DNA of 64,000 nt. It comes from Gammaproteobacteria bacterium (lineage in GTDB: Bacteria; Pseudomonadota; Gammaproteobacteria; SZUA-140). Positions within the stretch are counted from its first letter, which is position 1, and each line of letters opens with the position of its first letter. This document shows positions 20,955 to 28,953 of this stretch, in pieces. Position numbers and translations under genes: made by a program. The notes below the pieces were generated by a model that was not told where the DNA came from, did not search any database, and was given only the letters and a program-made list of their open reading frames with translations. The stretch lies in the NCBI GenBank assembly GCA_021648525.1, contig JAKISP010000007.1, forward strand, positions 19,156-83,155, in the 5' to 3' direction.

Positions 20955-21350
20955 ATACTTACATTATCCTTGCAGAGCCATTCGAGGCCTTGTGAATTGT
21001 GAGACTTTATATCAGTCGTTAATGTTCTCATATTGAGTTATGCCTGTGCAATATTTTAAGCTTGATGCGCGGATTTGTTCAATAATCCAGTCCTCCATGT
21101 TTTGATATAGGCTGAATTTATGCGCTACCCGGCAGGATTTGAAGTCTCTTGTGTGCGGGTGCTAGTCTGCTCACAAGCCGTACCACTTGCGGTGGTATTT
21201 TGTTGAGAACACCGCTACTTATCCCGATTAACAACTAGAGACAGTAGCACTAATACCAGGCTAAGTGGGCCAGTGCCACTTGATGGAGGAGATGGAGCAG
21301 GAATCGGGGCAGTTGTATTCAGTGATTTATTATGCTGAATCGTCAATGGT
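20955..21350. other. Intergenic stretch with one possible small ORF
   Basis: AT-rich and without an obvious promoter or terminator. The only coding-like signal is the short minus-strand frame at 21215-21346, listed separately. A T-arm-like string near 21130-21145 does not fold into a tRNA. Confidence 0.4.
21215..21346 (-). CDS. Possible small protein with Pro-rich linker and C-terminal hydrophobic tail
   Basis: A 43-codon frame opening with TTG, four bases after the stop of the upstream 79-codon gene. It encodes a polar start, a Pro-rich linker (APIPAPSPPSSGTG), a 13-residue hydrophobic run (PLSLVLVLLSLVV) and a terminal NRDK. This layout of Pro/Gly linker, single membrane helix and charged end at the very C-terminus resembles the sorting tails of PEP-CTERM/GlyGly-CTERM-type proteins, but there is no large secreted domain in frame before it. 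It could be a real coupled small ORF, the broken end of a lost gene, or chance. Confidence 0.3.
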   Translation of the reverse strand: MTIQHNKSLNTTAPIPAPSPPSSGTGPLSLVLVLLSLVVNRDK

Positions 21351-21590
21351 CTAGCTTGATCGCTGGGCGCTTAATCTCTTGAGGAGAGCACTTCTATTAC
21401 TGTCAGATGCAGCAGGTGACTTATCAGATTGTCCTGTTGTGGGTGGCGTGAGTGAAAAGGCCTGTTGCTGAGAAAAGGTGAGCGCCCAGCCTATCAGCCC
21501 TGCAATGACGACTGCAAAGAGCGCCATTTTTATCCGACGGTTGCGTTGCCTGCGCATAATGTAATTAAGAATAACAGTTTTTTTGTTCAT
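21351..21590 (-). CDS. Small single-pass membrane protein, hypothetical
   Basis: 79 residues with a basic N-terminus (MRRQRNRRIK at 12-21), one transmembrane helix around 22-40 (MALFAVVIAGLIGWALTF) and a polar Ser/Pro/Asp-rich periplasmic tail ending in LLKRLSAQRSS. The topology is N-in by the positive-inside rule. The basic-helix-polar layout argues for a real gene, although no family is recognised and the ribosome site is weak. Confidence 0.45.
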   Translation of the reverse strand: MNKKTVILNYIMRRQRNRRIKMALFAVVIAGLIGWALTFSQQQAFSLTPPTTGQSDKSPAASDSNRSALLKRLSAQRSS

Positions 21591-21734
21591 TTCGAGGCTC
21601 TATTCAACAGATTACAGAAGGCGACATCATACCCTTAGCCGACTATATATTCATCATCGATCATCTTTGCTGATGTTCAAAACAGGCACCTCATGCATGA
21701 TCAATGAGTTACAGAAGTCAAGTGCAAAGAGGCA

Positions 21735-21764
21735 GTGACACCCGCTGCTGAGTGTCGTTATAAT
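21735..21764 (+). promoter_or_regulatory. Predicted sigma-70 promoter for rdgC
   Basis: GTGACA (21735-21740) and a perfect TATAAT (21759-21764) separated by 18 bases, 42 bases upstream of the rdgC start codon. Confidence 0.6.
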
Positions 21765-21805
21765 CCTGTTTCCGCGTTGCGCGCTAACTCAATTGATGAA
21801 GACTT

Positions 21806-22732
21806 ATGTGGTTCAAAAACCTGCAGCTTTACCGTTTTACTAAACCGTTCGAATATACCGCTGAAACGCTTGAAGCAGCGTTACAGACCAAACCGAGCCG
21901 TCTCTGTGGTCCGCATGAAGAGATGTGCCAGGGATGGGGGTCTCCGATGGGGCGTAAGGGCGAAATGCTAGTACATGCTGCGAACGGTTTCCTGATGATC
22001 TGTGCCACCAAAGAAGAGAAAATTTTGCCCGCTTCAGTGGTGCGAGAGCATGTGAATGAGCGTGTTGAAAAGATCGAAGATACTCAGGCGCGCAAGGTGC
22101 GTAAAAAAGAGCGAGACAACCTTCGCGATGACGTGATGACTGAACTACTGCCACGTGCGCTTAGCCGCACTATACATACCTTCGCCTTTATCGACCCCAA
22201 AGAGGGACTGTTAGTGGTTGATACCTCATCGGCTGGAAAGGCCGAAGAGTTCACTGCACTGCTGCGTAAAACCCTCGGCTCATTGCCAGTGATACCACCG
22301 ACCCCGAATGAAGCGCCATATGCAGTTATGACTGAGTGGCTCACCAAAAATAGTCATCCACCTGAGTTTGGTGTTGAAGATGAATGTGAATTGCGCGCTG
22401 CAGATATCGAGGGCAGCGTGGTGCGCTGTAAAAGACTGGATCTTGGTAGCCCAGAAGTGAAACTGCATCTCAAAGAGGGCAAGCTAGTCTCCAAATTGGC
22501 ACTTAACTGGCGAGACCGAATCACCTTTGTACTGGATGAAAACTTTGCGATTAAACGTATTCGTTTTCTGGAAATTGTTCAGGAGCAGGCTGATGACGTA
22601 GAAGCAGATGATACTGCTGCACGTTTTGATGTCGACTTCTCAATCATGACGCTCGAACTATCACTCTTCATCAAGCAGCTATTTGAAGCCTTTGGTGGTG
22701 AAAATATTGATGCGTTGGATGAGGCTGCCTAA
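21806..22732 (+). CDS. rdgC: Recombination-associated protein RdgC
   Basis: 308 residues, matching the family length. It starts MWFKNLQLYRFTKPFEY and has the characteristic GWGSPMGRKGEMLVHAANGFLMICATKEEKILP, LPRALSRTIHTFAFID and VDTSSAGKAEEF segments. RdgC forms a ring-shaped dimer that binds DNA without sequence preference and restrains RecA-mediated strand exchange. Single-gene unit with its own promoter; the flanks are gene-poor. Confidence 0.96.
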   Translation: MWFKNLQLYRFTKPFEYTAETLEAALQTKPSRLCGPHEEMCQGWGSPMGRKGEMLVHAANGFLMICATKEEKILPASVVREHVNERVEKIEDTQARKVRKKERDNLRDDVMTELLPRALSRTIHTFAFIDPKEGLLVVDTSSAGKAEEFTALLRKTLGSLPVIPPTPNEAPYAVMTEWLTKNSHPPEFGVEDECELRAADIEGSVVRCKRLDLGSPEVKLHLKEGKLVSKLALNWRDRITFVLDENFAIKRIRFLEIVQEQADDVEADDTAARFDVDFSIMTLELSLFIKQLFEAFGGENIDALDEAA

Positions 22733-22741
22733 CATTAAATT

Positions 22742-22920
22742 TTACAGGTTGGGTTGCGCAGTGCTGGCGGCATTCGGAAAAACCTCATCCCATACGGCAA
22801 AAGGACGATTAGTGGTGATGAGTGTTGGGAGTTGTTCATAACGCAGGTCAACACCTTTATCTATTGCTGCTTTATGCAAGCTTACGATTAGCAAAAAAGC
22901 AATCGAACTTTCTAGTCGAA
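22742..22920 (-). pseudogene. Remnant of an IstB-like transposition ATPase (IS21-type), C-terminal part
   Basis: Reading the minus strand from about 22920 to the stop at 22744-22742 gives a frame with no start codon and no N-terminal ATPase domain. It contains VDLRYEQLPTLITTNRPF followed by AVWDEVFPNAAST. The RYE...TLITTNRPFxxWDEVFPNA pattern is the C-terminal signature of IstB-type helper ATPases. The P-loop half and the istA partner are missing, and the C-terminus is cut short compared with the family. It is a degraded mobile-element relic between rdgC and an orphan secreted gene. Confidence 0.6.
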
Positions 22921-23433
22921 CGATGCTGAATATACTTCGTCATGGTGCCAGTATATTCGCCAGTGATCAGCGTGAGTTGGGTATATCGTCAGCACAAGTG
23001 TCTCATATTCCAATATCGACCAGGCGGAAATTTATCGATCAAATCATATTTCGATAAGGCGCTACCTTCTATGAGTAATGATCTCGTAGTGTCAGGTGTG
23101 CTTATGATGCTTCTTGGTGTGGTCGGAGCAAGGGGGTGCTGCATACAGACAATAATACATTCTCATTCTTTTTATATATTATTTTCATAATATAATGAAT
23201 TTAAGATAATTATTCCATGCAAGGAAAATGAAAGGCTTATTCAATAGAATGGTAAAGAGTGCAGGGATAATAGCCTGCTTCTTCTCATAAAGAAGACGGT
23301 CTACACAAACAGTGAGGGAAAGGGTAATGAATTTCACCTTAGTTTTTGGTCAAAAAATCGCACTACAGCGCCTTTTCTGGATGGTGAAAAATGGATCCAG
23401 ACTTAAGTCTAATAACCCAGCAGGAGAAACATC
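22921..23433. other. Gene-poor stretch between IstB relic and secreted-protein gene
   Basis: No convincing coding sequence. A strongly AT-rich patch lies at about 23160-23225. An 82-codon frame at 22942-23190 has no ribosome site and irregular composition. Together with the IstB relic this looks like decayed inserted DNA. Confidence 0.45.
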
Positions 23434-24093
23434 ATGAAAAAATATATACTCTCTATTTTGTTTTTTTATTTCAGCGCGGCTTATTCAGCCAGTGCCCTTG
23501 CCATGCCTCTGGGTAATATTCATGTTGTGTACTGGGAAAACGGTCAAGGCGAATATACCTATTTCATGATGGTTAATAACGCGGGTCCCATCGCCCCTGA
23601 TCTAACAACGCCTAACAATCACACTATCACTAACTGGCAAGCCTTCCCGCCCACTCAAGTGTCCGCAGGTGATAAATTACTTGATGAAGATGAAAATTTT
23701 GTCGTATTTGGCCTGGATACAAGGCGTGATGATATTACCATTAGCAATGTGATAACCTTAGATTTACAGTCAAAATTTCATGGGCAAGCCGAGCCTGGGT
23801 TTGCAGATAGTGATGGCAACGGTGTGCCTAATCAAACCGTTGGATGGCATTTACCATTCAATAGCCCATGGGACTTAAATGATACAATAAAGCCTGGTGA
23901 CTGGATTACCGTTATGTTTACGCTTAGCGAAGAGGTAGAGCACTTTGATGTCTGGGTAGGTGGAAGTGATGATGCTAATATCTGGAACGTTCAGAGCGCT
24001 ATGCTAGAAGATAATTTTGGAATCTACGATGCTGATAATGGCGTCTATCTCGCCTCTTTCCTGACCAGAAAAATTCAGGCAATAAAATTCTAG
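23434..24093 (+). CDS. Orphan secreted protein
   Basis: 219 residues with a Sec signal peptide (MKKYILSILFFYFSAAYSASALA, cleavage after ALA). The mature part is acidic and rich in Asp, Asn and aromatic residues (VVYWENGQGEYTYFMMV, DSDGNGVPNQ, WVGGSDDANIWNVQ) and has no Cys. The DSDGNG segment resembles a Ca2+-binding loop. It appears beta-rich and extracellular or periplasmic. No family is recognised. AGGAG precedes the ATG, and it is followed by an intrinsic hairpin, so it is a single-gene unit. Confidence 0.65.
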   Translation: MKKYILSILFFYFSAAYSASALAMPLGNIHVVYWENGQGEYTYFMMVNNAGPIAPDLTTPNNHTITNWQAFPPTQVSAGDKLLDEDENFVVFGLDTRRDDITISNVITLDLQSKFHGQAEPGFADSDGNGVPNQTVGWHLPFNSPWDLNDTIKPGDWITVMFTLSEEVEHFDVWVGGSDDANIWNVQSAMLEDNFGIYDADNGVYLASFLTRKIQAIKF

Positions 24094-24420
24094 CGAAGAT
24101 CAATACTGTCTCGCTGTTAGCAATAAACAGGCTTAAATCTTATTAAATTATTACAGTGTGAGTTTAAGCACAAGCAAGCATTGAGACTCTTGCAAAACAC
24201 CCGCTAGTTTCAGTATAGAAAGCCGCCGACAGGCGGCTTTCTCGTTGAGATAACGACCTGCTGACACATACACTAGCCTGGTCTGTCTGGCACGGATTTA
24301 CTTTTACAGCTTGACCGCTAAGATCCTTTGCTCCAATTATCATAAAGTGACACCGCCCCGGATAGTGCTGTTAATGGCAGTGCTAATCAGAGGCGATTTG
24401 CGCTTTTTGGGTCTGTGGCG
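24094..24420. other. Intergenic stretch holding one terminator
   Basis: Apart from the hairpin at 24218-24241 I see no gene, RNA or repeat here. It separates the convergent secreted-protein and sulfurtransferase genes. Confidence 0.5.
24218..24241 (+). terminator. Hairpin terminator after the secreted-protein gene
   Basis: Perfect 10-bp stem GAAAGCCGCC / GGCGGCTTTC with loop GACA. The T-rich part is mostly inside the stem, with only a short T-containing tail after it. It could work in both directions between the convergent genes. Confidence 0.65.
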
Positions 24421-25236
24421 TTATTCGAATGGCATCTCAGGGTCATTACCCCAGTCGGACCAGGAACCGGCATAGCCTTTGAGCTTTTGGTAGCCCAGTG
24501 ATTTCAGAGCGATGTAGCTGTGTGCCGAGCGGTGATGGCTGTGGCAGTAGACGATCACCTCTTTGCCAGGCATTACGTCGAGCGGGATGTAGAGCAGCTG
24601 CAGGTCGTTGGCATCTTTGAGGCGCAGGTTGTATTGCTGGTCAATGGCGTGAATCCATTCCAGATTGACCGCGCCAGGGATGTGGCCGCCATGGTGTGCA
24701 CGTTTGTCGCTGCCGTTGAATTCGCTGGGTGAACGTACATCGAGAAATACTACGTTTGGGTCTCCCAGTTTGGCGAGGATCTCTGCTTTGTTTATGATGC
24801 CGTTGTCGGTATAAGTGACTTTATATTTTGTTGGTAAGGCGGTCTCGATACCTTCATTGGTGGCGTGATTCTCATTGACCCAGGCCTGTAGCCCACCATT
24901 GAGCAGTGAGAAGTTTTTGTGACCGGCGACATCGAGTGTCCAGAGCAGGCGGCACGCCTTTGCACCACCTTCGTCATCATAGGCGACAACATGGCTTTCT
25001 GGACTGATGCCGGCTGTCGATAATACTTCACTGAACGCTTCGGCAGCAGGCAGGAGTCCCATGGTGGGTGGCTTGCTGCTAACAATCTGCGAGTATTCGA
25101 TATGCACCGCATCTGGGATGTGGTTGCGCGCATAGATGGGGGCGCGGGATAGATCGATGATTACAAGGTTTTCTTCATCAATCTTTGCTTCAAGTTCTTC
25201 TGCCTCAGTGATCAGTGGTAATAGCGGTTCAGTCAT
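24421..25236 (-). CDS. Tandem rhodanese-domain sulfurtransferase
   Basis: 271 residues with two rhodanese domains, as in thiosulfate and 3-mercaptopyruvate sulfurtransferases. In the first (about 1-125) the position normally held by the catalytic Cys is acidic (YDDEGGAKACRLLW), so it is structural. The second (about 145-271; FLDVRSPSEFNG, HIPGAVNLEW) carries the active Cys in YCHSHHRSAH. That loop differs from both the CRKGVT type (thiosulfate) and the CGSGVT type (mercaptopyruvate), so the sulfur donor is uncertain. No signal peptide, hence cytoplasmic. Confidence 0.85.
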   Translation of the reverse strand: MTEPLLPLITEAEELEAKIDEENLVIIDLSRAPIYARNHIPDAVHIEYSQIVSSKPPTMGLLPAAEAFSEVLSTAGISPESHVVAYDDEGGAKACRLLWTLDVAGHKNFSLLNGGLQAWVNENHATNEGIETALPTKYKVTYTDNGIINKAEILAKLGDPNVVFLDVRSPSEFNGSDKRAHHGGHIPGAVNLEWIHAIDQQYNLRLKDANDLQLLYIPLDVMPGKEVIVYCHSHHRSAHSYIALKSLGYQKLKGYAGSWSDWGNDPEMPFE

Positions 25237-25455
25237 TATTTATCTCGAGTCCCTGTGTGAATGTCGCAAGGGTATTTTTGCGTTATTAGATGGGTGTTGT
25301 CTAGTGTTGCATCTGGAATAAAGAGGTTTTTTTTGAATGTCTGATGAAAAGCTTATTAGTTTCGCTCTGAGTTTGTGTGAGGGTACTGTTTAACTGGCGG
25401 CCGAATCTATTCGCGCTCATTACTCGTCGTGGTTGCAGATATGATTCGGTGGTGA

Positions 25456-25680
25456 TTAGTTGTGGCTATGGGGGAGTGGAATGACTTTGGCGTCGTAACA
25501 GTAGATGTGAGTTGCTGGTGATTGGCGTCCAGGTGGCCTTTCTTTGGGGCTTTGGCAGAAATGCTGCTGAGTCATCATGATAGCGAGGTATTCCATCGCA
25601 TCGCGGATGTCCCGCATAATGATCTCTTCTTTATCGTTGAACTTTTTAACTGCGATCAGATGTGTTTTATAGCGGGTCAT
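25456..25680 (-). CDS. Small hypothetical protein
   Basis: 74 residues starting MTRYKTHLIAVKKFNDKEE. A helical N-terminal half (MRDIRDAMEYLAIMMTQQ) is followed by a Pro/His-rich end (SPKERPPGRQSPATHIYCYD). AAGGAGAG sits at ideal distance before the ATG, which is the main reason to accept it. No family recognised. It lies between suhB and the sulfurtransferase gene on the same strand. Confidence 0.5.
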   Translation of the reverse strand: MTRYKTHLIAVKKFNDKEEIIMRDIRDAMEYLAIMMTQQHFCQSPKERPPGRQSPATHIYCYDAKVIPLPHSHN

Positions 25681-25753
25681 GCTCTCTCCTTAAATTCCCT
25701 CAATATGTCGGTTGTGGGGCGGGGAACTTAAGGGGAAGATTATCGAAATCGTA

Positions 25754-26551
25754 TTATTTTTTTAGTTCTTCAGTCAGGTGCGGTTGAATGCCCTGAAGGA
25801 TTGCTTTGAAAATTTTTGGGTTACCGACAACAAGGTTGCCGGTCTCCAGGAAGTCGTGGCCACCACTAAAATCACCTACTAGCCCGCCTGCTTCCTGTAC
25901 TAGCAATACTCCTGCCGCCATGTCCCACGGTTTGAGGGCTATTTCCCAGAAGCCATCAAGTCTGCCGCTGGCGACGTGGGCAAGATCAAGTGCGGCTGAA
26001 CCAGCGCGCCGAATCCCAGCGGTTTGTAGATGCATGACTTTGAAGGTTTCCATGTAGGCATCAAGGTATTGCGGATGGCGGAACGGAAAGCCCGTGCCGA
26101 GCAGTGAGCCGCCAAGCCCTTTAGCATTGCTGACGCGGATGCGCTTGTCGTTCAGAAACGCACCACCACCACGGGTGGCGGTGAACAGCTCCTGATGAAG
26201 TGGATTGTAGACCACGGCCTGTTCGATGCGGTTGTTGCACTGTAGTGCAATCGATACAGAAAACTGTGGAAAACCGTGCAGGTAGTTGGTAGTGCCATCG
26301 AGTGGGTCAATGATCCAGCGGTACTCATTCCCTTTGTGCATAGTGCCTTCTTCTGCATAGATACCGTGCTCAGGAAATGCTTTGCGAATGGTCGCAACGA
26401 TCTCTGCTTCGGCCATTTTGTCGACATCGCAGACAAAATCGTTTTTCCCTTTGGCAGTCACATTGAGGGAATCGATGCGATCCATGTTGCGCATGATGAT
26501 GCTACCAGCACTTCTTGCGGCACGTACGGCGATATTCAGGGTTGGATGCAT
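25754..26551 (-). CDS. suhB: Inositol-1-monophosphatase family protein SuhB
   Basis: 265 residues. Metal- and phosphate-binding motifs of the family are intact: YAEEGTMHKGNEYRWIIDPLDGTTNYLHGFP (abridged key residues E, D, D, T) and the later WDMAAGVLLVQEAGG. Besides its phosphatase activity, SuhB in E. coli binds RNA polymerase and Nus factors in the rRNA antitermination complex. It is divergent from trmJ, the arrangement found in pseudomonads. Confidence 0.95.
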   Translation of the reverse strand: MHPTLNIAVRAARSAGSIIMRNMDRIDSLNVTAKGKNDFVCDVDKMAEAEIVATIRKAFPEHGIYAEEGTMHKGNEYRWIIDPLDGTTNYLHGFPQFSVSIALQCNNRIEQAVVYNPLHQELFTATRGGGAFLNDKRIRVSNAKGLGGSLLGTGFPFRHPQYLDAYMETFKVMHLQTAGIRRAGSAALDLAHVASGRLDGFWEIALKPWDMAAGVLLVQEAGGLVGDFSGGHDFLETGNLVVGNPKIFKAILQGIQPHLTEELKK

Positions 26552-26702
26552 AGCTCAGGTGGTCACTTTAGGGTGGTGAATTTCTTCGGGGGCTAAGAAT
26601 AGCAGAAATTGCCCTGTGAGTGGTATTCCGCTGGATTAATAGATTGTATTTTCGTTAAAAATACGCTTGATAGATGCTGTGAGCTCGCTGTATGGTGGCG
26701 CG

Positions 26703-27428
26703 ATGTTTAAGAATATAAGAATAGTCATGGTGAATACCTCTCACCCAGGGAATATCGGCGCGACCGCTCGGGCAATGAAAAATATGGGCTTAGCGTCGCT
26801 TTATCTGGTTGAGCCGAAGGTGTTTCCGAGTGCTGAGGCGACCTCAAGGGCTTCGGGTGCTGATGATGTGCTGGCGCAGGCGGTGGTGTGCAATTCGCTG
26901 GACGAGGCGCTGGCGGAATGTTCGTTGGTGGTGGGTGCGAGTGCTCGGTTGCGCAGTATTACCTGGCCACAGCTTGATCCACGTGAATGTGCGGCGAAGG
27001 TGGTAGCGGAGTGTGCTAATGGCCCGGTGGCGCTGGTGTTTGGACGTGAGCACTCGGGTTTGACCAATGCTGAGCTGAGTCGCTGTCATTATCTGGTGAA
27101 TATTCCGACTAACCCTGAGTATCCCTCGTTGAACATTGCGGCGGCGATACAGGTCATCGCGTATGAAGTGAGGATGACCCAGGAGAAGGATGGTGTTGTA
27201 GTAGCTAAGAGACCAGATTCTGACGATGCTGAGTTTGCTACGATGAAAGAGGTTGAACAGTTTTATGCGCATTTAGAGGAAGTGATGGTGCAGAGTGAGT
27301 TTCTGGATCCGGCAAAACCGAAGTTCTTAATGCACCGCTTGAGGCGAGTTTACAATCGGGCTCGATTAGAAAAACAGGAGTTAAATATTTTGCGTGGGAT
27401 TCTAACGGCGGTGCAAAAGCACTTCTGA
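26703..27428 (+). CDS. trmJ: tRNA (cytidine/uridine-2'-O-)-methyltransferase TrmJ
   Basis: A SPOUT-fold methyltransferase that 2'-O-methylates position 32 of several tRNAs. The N-terminus MFKNIRIVMVNTSHPGNIGATARAMKNMG matches the family from its first residue, so the ATG at 26703 is chosen over the TTG 12 codons upstream. The SAM knot motifs are VALVFGREHSGLTN and VNIPTNPEYPSLNIAAA. About 241 residues, with a helical C-terminal extension (FLMHRLRRVYNRA) typical of TrmJ. Confidence 0.95.
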   Translation: MFKNIRIVMVNTSHPGNIGATARAMKNMGLASLYLVEPKVFPSAEATSRASGADDVLAQAVVCNSLDEALAECSLVVGASARLRSITWPQLDPRECAAKVVAECANGPVALVFGREHSGLTNAELSRCHYLVNIPTNPEYPSLNIAAAIQVIAYEVRMTQEKDGVVVAKRPDSDDAEFATMKEVEQFYAHLEEVMVQSEFLDPAKPKFLMHRLRRVYNRARLEKQELNILRGILTAVQKHF

Positions 27429-27556
27429 GCTGGATAATGATAAATTATCTGTTTCTCATTTAATCCGTTAATAGCAGGGTGCCTTTTAGTGAACGTAAGG
27501 TGTTGTGTTAAACTTTTTTGTGACTTTGTGTTTCAGGTTTTAATTTGGAAATAATC

Positions 27557-28369
27557 ATGTTTAAGCATGTACGAGAGGATATTAAATGTGTTTTTGAGCG
27601 CGACCCTGCCGCGCGCAACACGTTTGAGGTGTTAACGACTTACCCGGGTGTGCATGCGGTGATTTTTCATCGTTGCAGTCATTCGTTGTGGAACTTTGGC
27701 CTGACCTGGCTGGCGCGACTGCTGTCGACCTTTGCACGCTGGGTGACGGGGGTTGAGATTCACCCGGCGGCAAAGATCGGGCGGCGTTTTTTTATTGACC
27801 ATGGCATGGGGGTGGTGATTGGCGAAACTGCTGAGATTGGTGATGACTGCACCCTTTATCATGGGGTGACATTGGGTGGCACGAGCTGGGATAAGGGTAA
27901 ACGCCATCCAACATTGGCAAATAATGTGGTGGTGGGTGCTGGTGCAAAAGTGCTTGGGCCGATTACGGTCAATGAGGGTGCGCGTATTGGTTCAAATGCG
28001 GTCGTTGCTAAAAATGTACCCGCTGGGGCAATAATGATTGGTGTGCCGGCGCATGTGGCGCGCAGCAGTCAGGATGTCAATATTAAAAAACGCCGTGAAT
28101 TCGCTAAGAAGATCGGTTTTGATGCGTATGGTGTGTCGCAGGACGCGGCTGACCCTGTCTCAAATGCGGTTAATTGTATGCTAGACCATATTCATGCAAT
28201 GGATGGGAAGATAGAGGAGCTTAATGTGGCGCTCAAGCAGATGGGTGCTGATGTTGATGTGTCGCCACTGCCTGAATTAGAACTCTATAATATTGATTCG
28301 GAAGAAAAAAACACTTCAAAAACGGATGATGGGGTGGCGGTTAAAGATGATTCTGTTATGCGGAATTAA
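27557..28369 (+). CDS. cysE: Serine O-acetyltransferase
   Basis: Acetylates serine with acetyl-CoA, the first step of cysteine synthesis. It starts [26 protein letters not shown] and has the left-handed beta-helix hexapeptide region with [30 protein letters not shown] (catalytic His/Asp environment). The 270 residues include a long polar C-terminal tail after about residue 190, longer than the minimal epsilon-type enzyme. The ATG at 27557 is preferred to an in-frame TTG four codons upstream. Its position just before iscR links cysteine supply with Fe-S assembly. Confidence 0.95.
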   Translation: MFKHVREDIKCVFERDPAARNTFEVLTTYPGVHAVIFHRCSHSLWNFGLTWLARLLSTFARWVTGVEIHPAAKIGRRFFIDHGMGVVIGETAEIGDDCTLYHGVTLGGTSWDKGKRHPTLANNVVVGAGAKVLGPITVNEGARIGSNAVVAKNVPAGAIMIGVPAHVARSSQDVNIKKRREFAKKIGFDAYGVSQDAADPVSNAVNCMLDHIHAMDGKIEELNVALKQMGADVDVSPLPELELYNIDSEEKNTSKTDDGVAVKDDSVMRN

Positions 28370-28400
28370 ATCTTGACTAAAACAATCAACAATGTAGAAT
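28369..28400 (+). promoter_or_regulatory. iscR promoter with overlapping IscR type 1 binding site
   Basis: TTGACT (28373-28378) and TAGAAT (28395-28400) are separated by 16 bases, a good sigma-70 promoter. Overlapping it, 28369-28393 matches the E. coli IscR type 1 consensus at 21 of 25 positions by my hand count, including both half-sites (YYGACTR and TCRRS). This predicts that [2Fe-2S]-IscR represses its own operon, as in E. coli. Confidence 0.72.
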
Positions 28401-28434
28401 GCTTATTACCTTACAATCATAAAGGTAGAAGATT

Positions 28435-28926
28435 ATGAAATTGACGACAAAAGGGCGTTACGCAGTGACTGCAATGCTGGATCTAGCGCTACATGCGCAG
28501 GAAGGTCCAGTGCCATTGGCTGATATTTCCCAGCGCCAGGGGATTTCGCTTTCCTACCTTGAACAACTTTTCGCCAAATTGCGCAAGCAGGGATTGGTCG
28601 ATAGTGCACGTGGTCCAGGTGGCGGCTATCGCTTAAGTCGAGACTCAAATGAAATAGCGGTGGCGGATGTAGTAACGGCGATTGATGAAAAAGTTGATGC
28701 AACACGTTGTGGTGGTATGGGGAATTGTCAGGATGGTAAGCCATGCTTGACTCATGAGTTATGGTCAGATTTGAGTCGTCAGCTGTATGAGTTTCTTGAG
28801 AACATCAGTCTTGGGCAGTTGGTTGAGCGTAATGCGGTGAAAGATATCGCAGTGCGTCAGGATAACCTACAGAAGCAGAGTCAGAATGCGACGTTTTCAT
28901 CTGTGATTGGCGGGGCTACTAACTAG
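28435..28926 (+). CDS. iscR: Fe-S cluster regulator IscR (Rrf2 family)
   Basis: 163 residues with an N-terminal winged helix ([51 protein letters not shown]) and the cluster-binding cysteines in [22 protein letters not shown] (Cys-x5-Cys-x5-Cys plus His). Holo-IscR represses the isc operon when clusters are sufficient; the apo form regulates other sites. It heads the operon behind a promoter carrying its own predicted site. Confidence 0.97.
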   Translation: MKLTTKGRYAVTAMLDLALHAQEGPVPLADISQRQGISLSYLEQLFAKLRKQGLVDSARGPGGGYRLSRDSNEIAVADVVTAIDEKVDATRCGGMGNCQDGKPCLTHELWSDLSRQLYEFLENISLGQLVERNAVKDIAVRQDNLQKQSQNATFSSVIGGATN

Positions 28927-28953
28927 CCAGTTAATAGTGATTGGTGTGGAGTG

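Noticed and set aside
21121..21165. tRNA-like T-arm string on the minus strand
   Set aside because: The loop TTCAAAT is present but the flanking bases do not form a T-stem, and no acceptor or anticodon arm can be folded.
22942..23190. 82-codon plus-strand frame after rdgC
   Set aside because: No ribosome site, irregular composition and no motif; it overlaps the decayed region next to the IstB relic.
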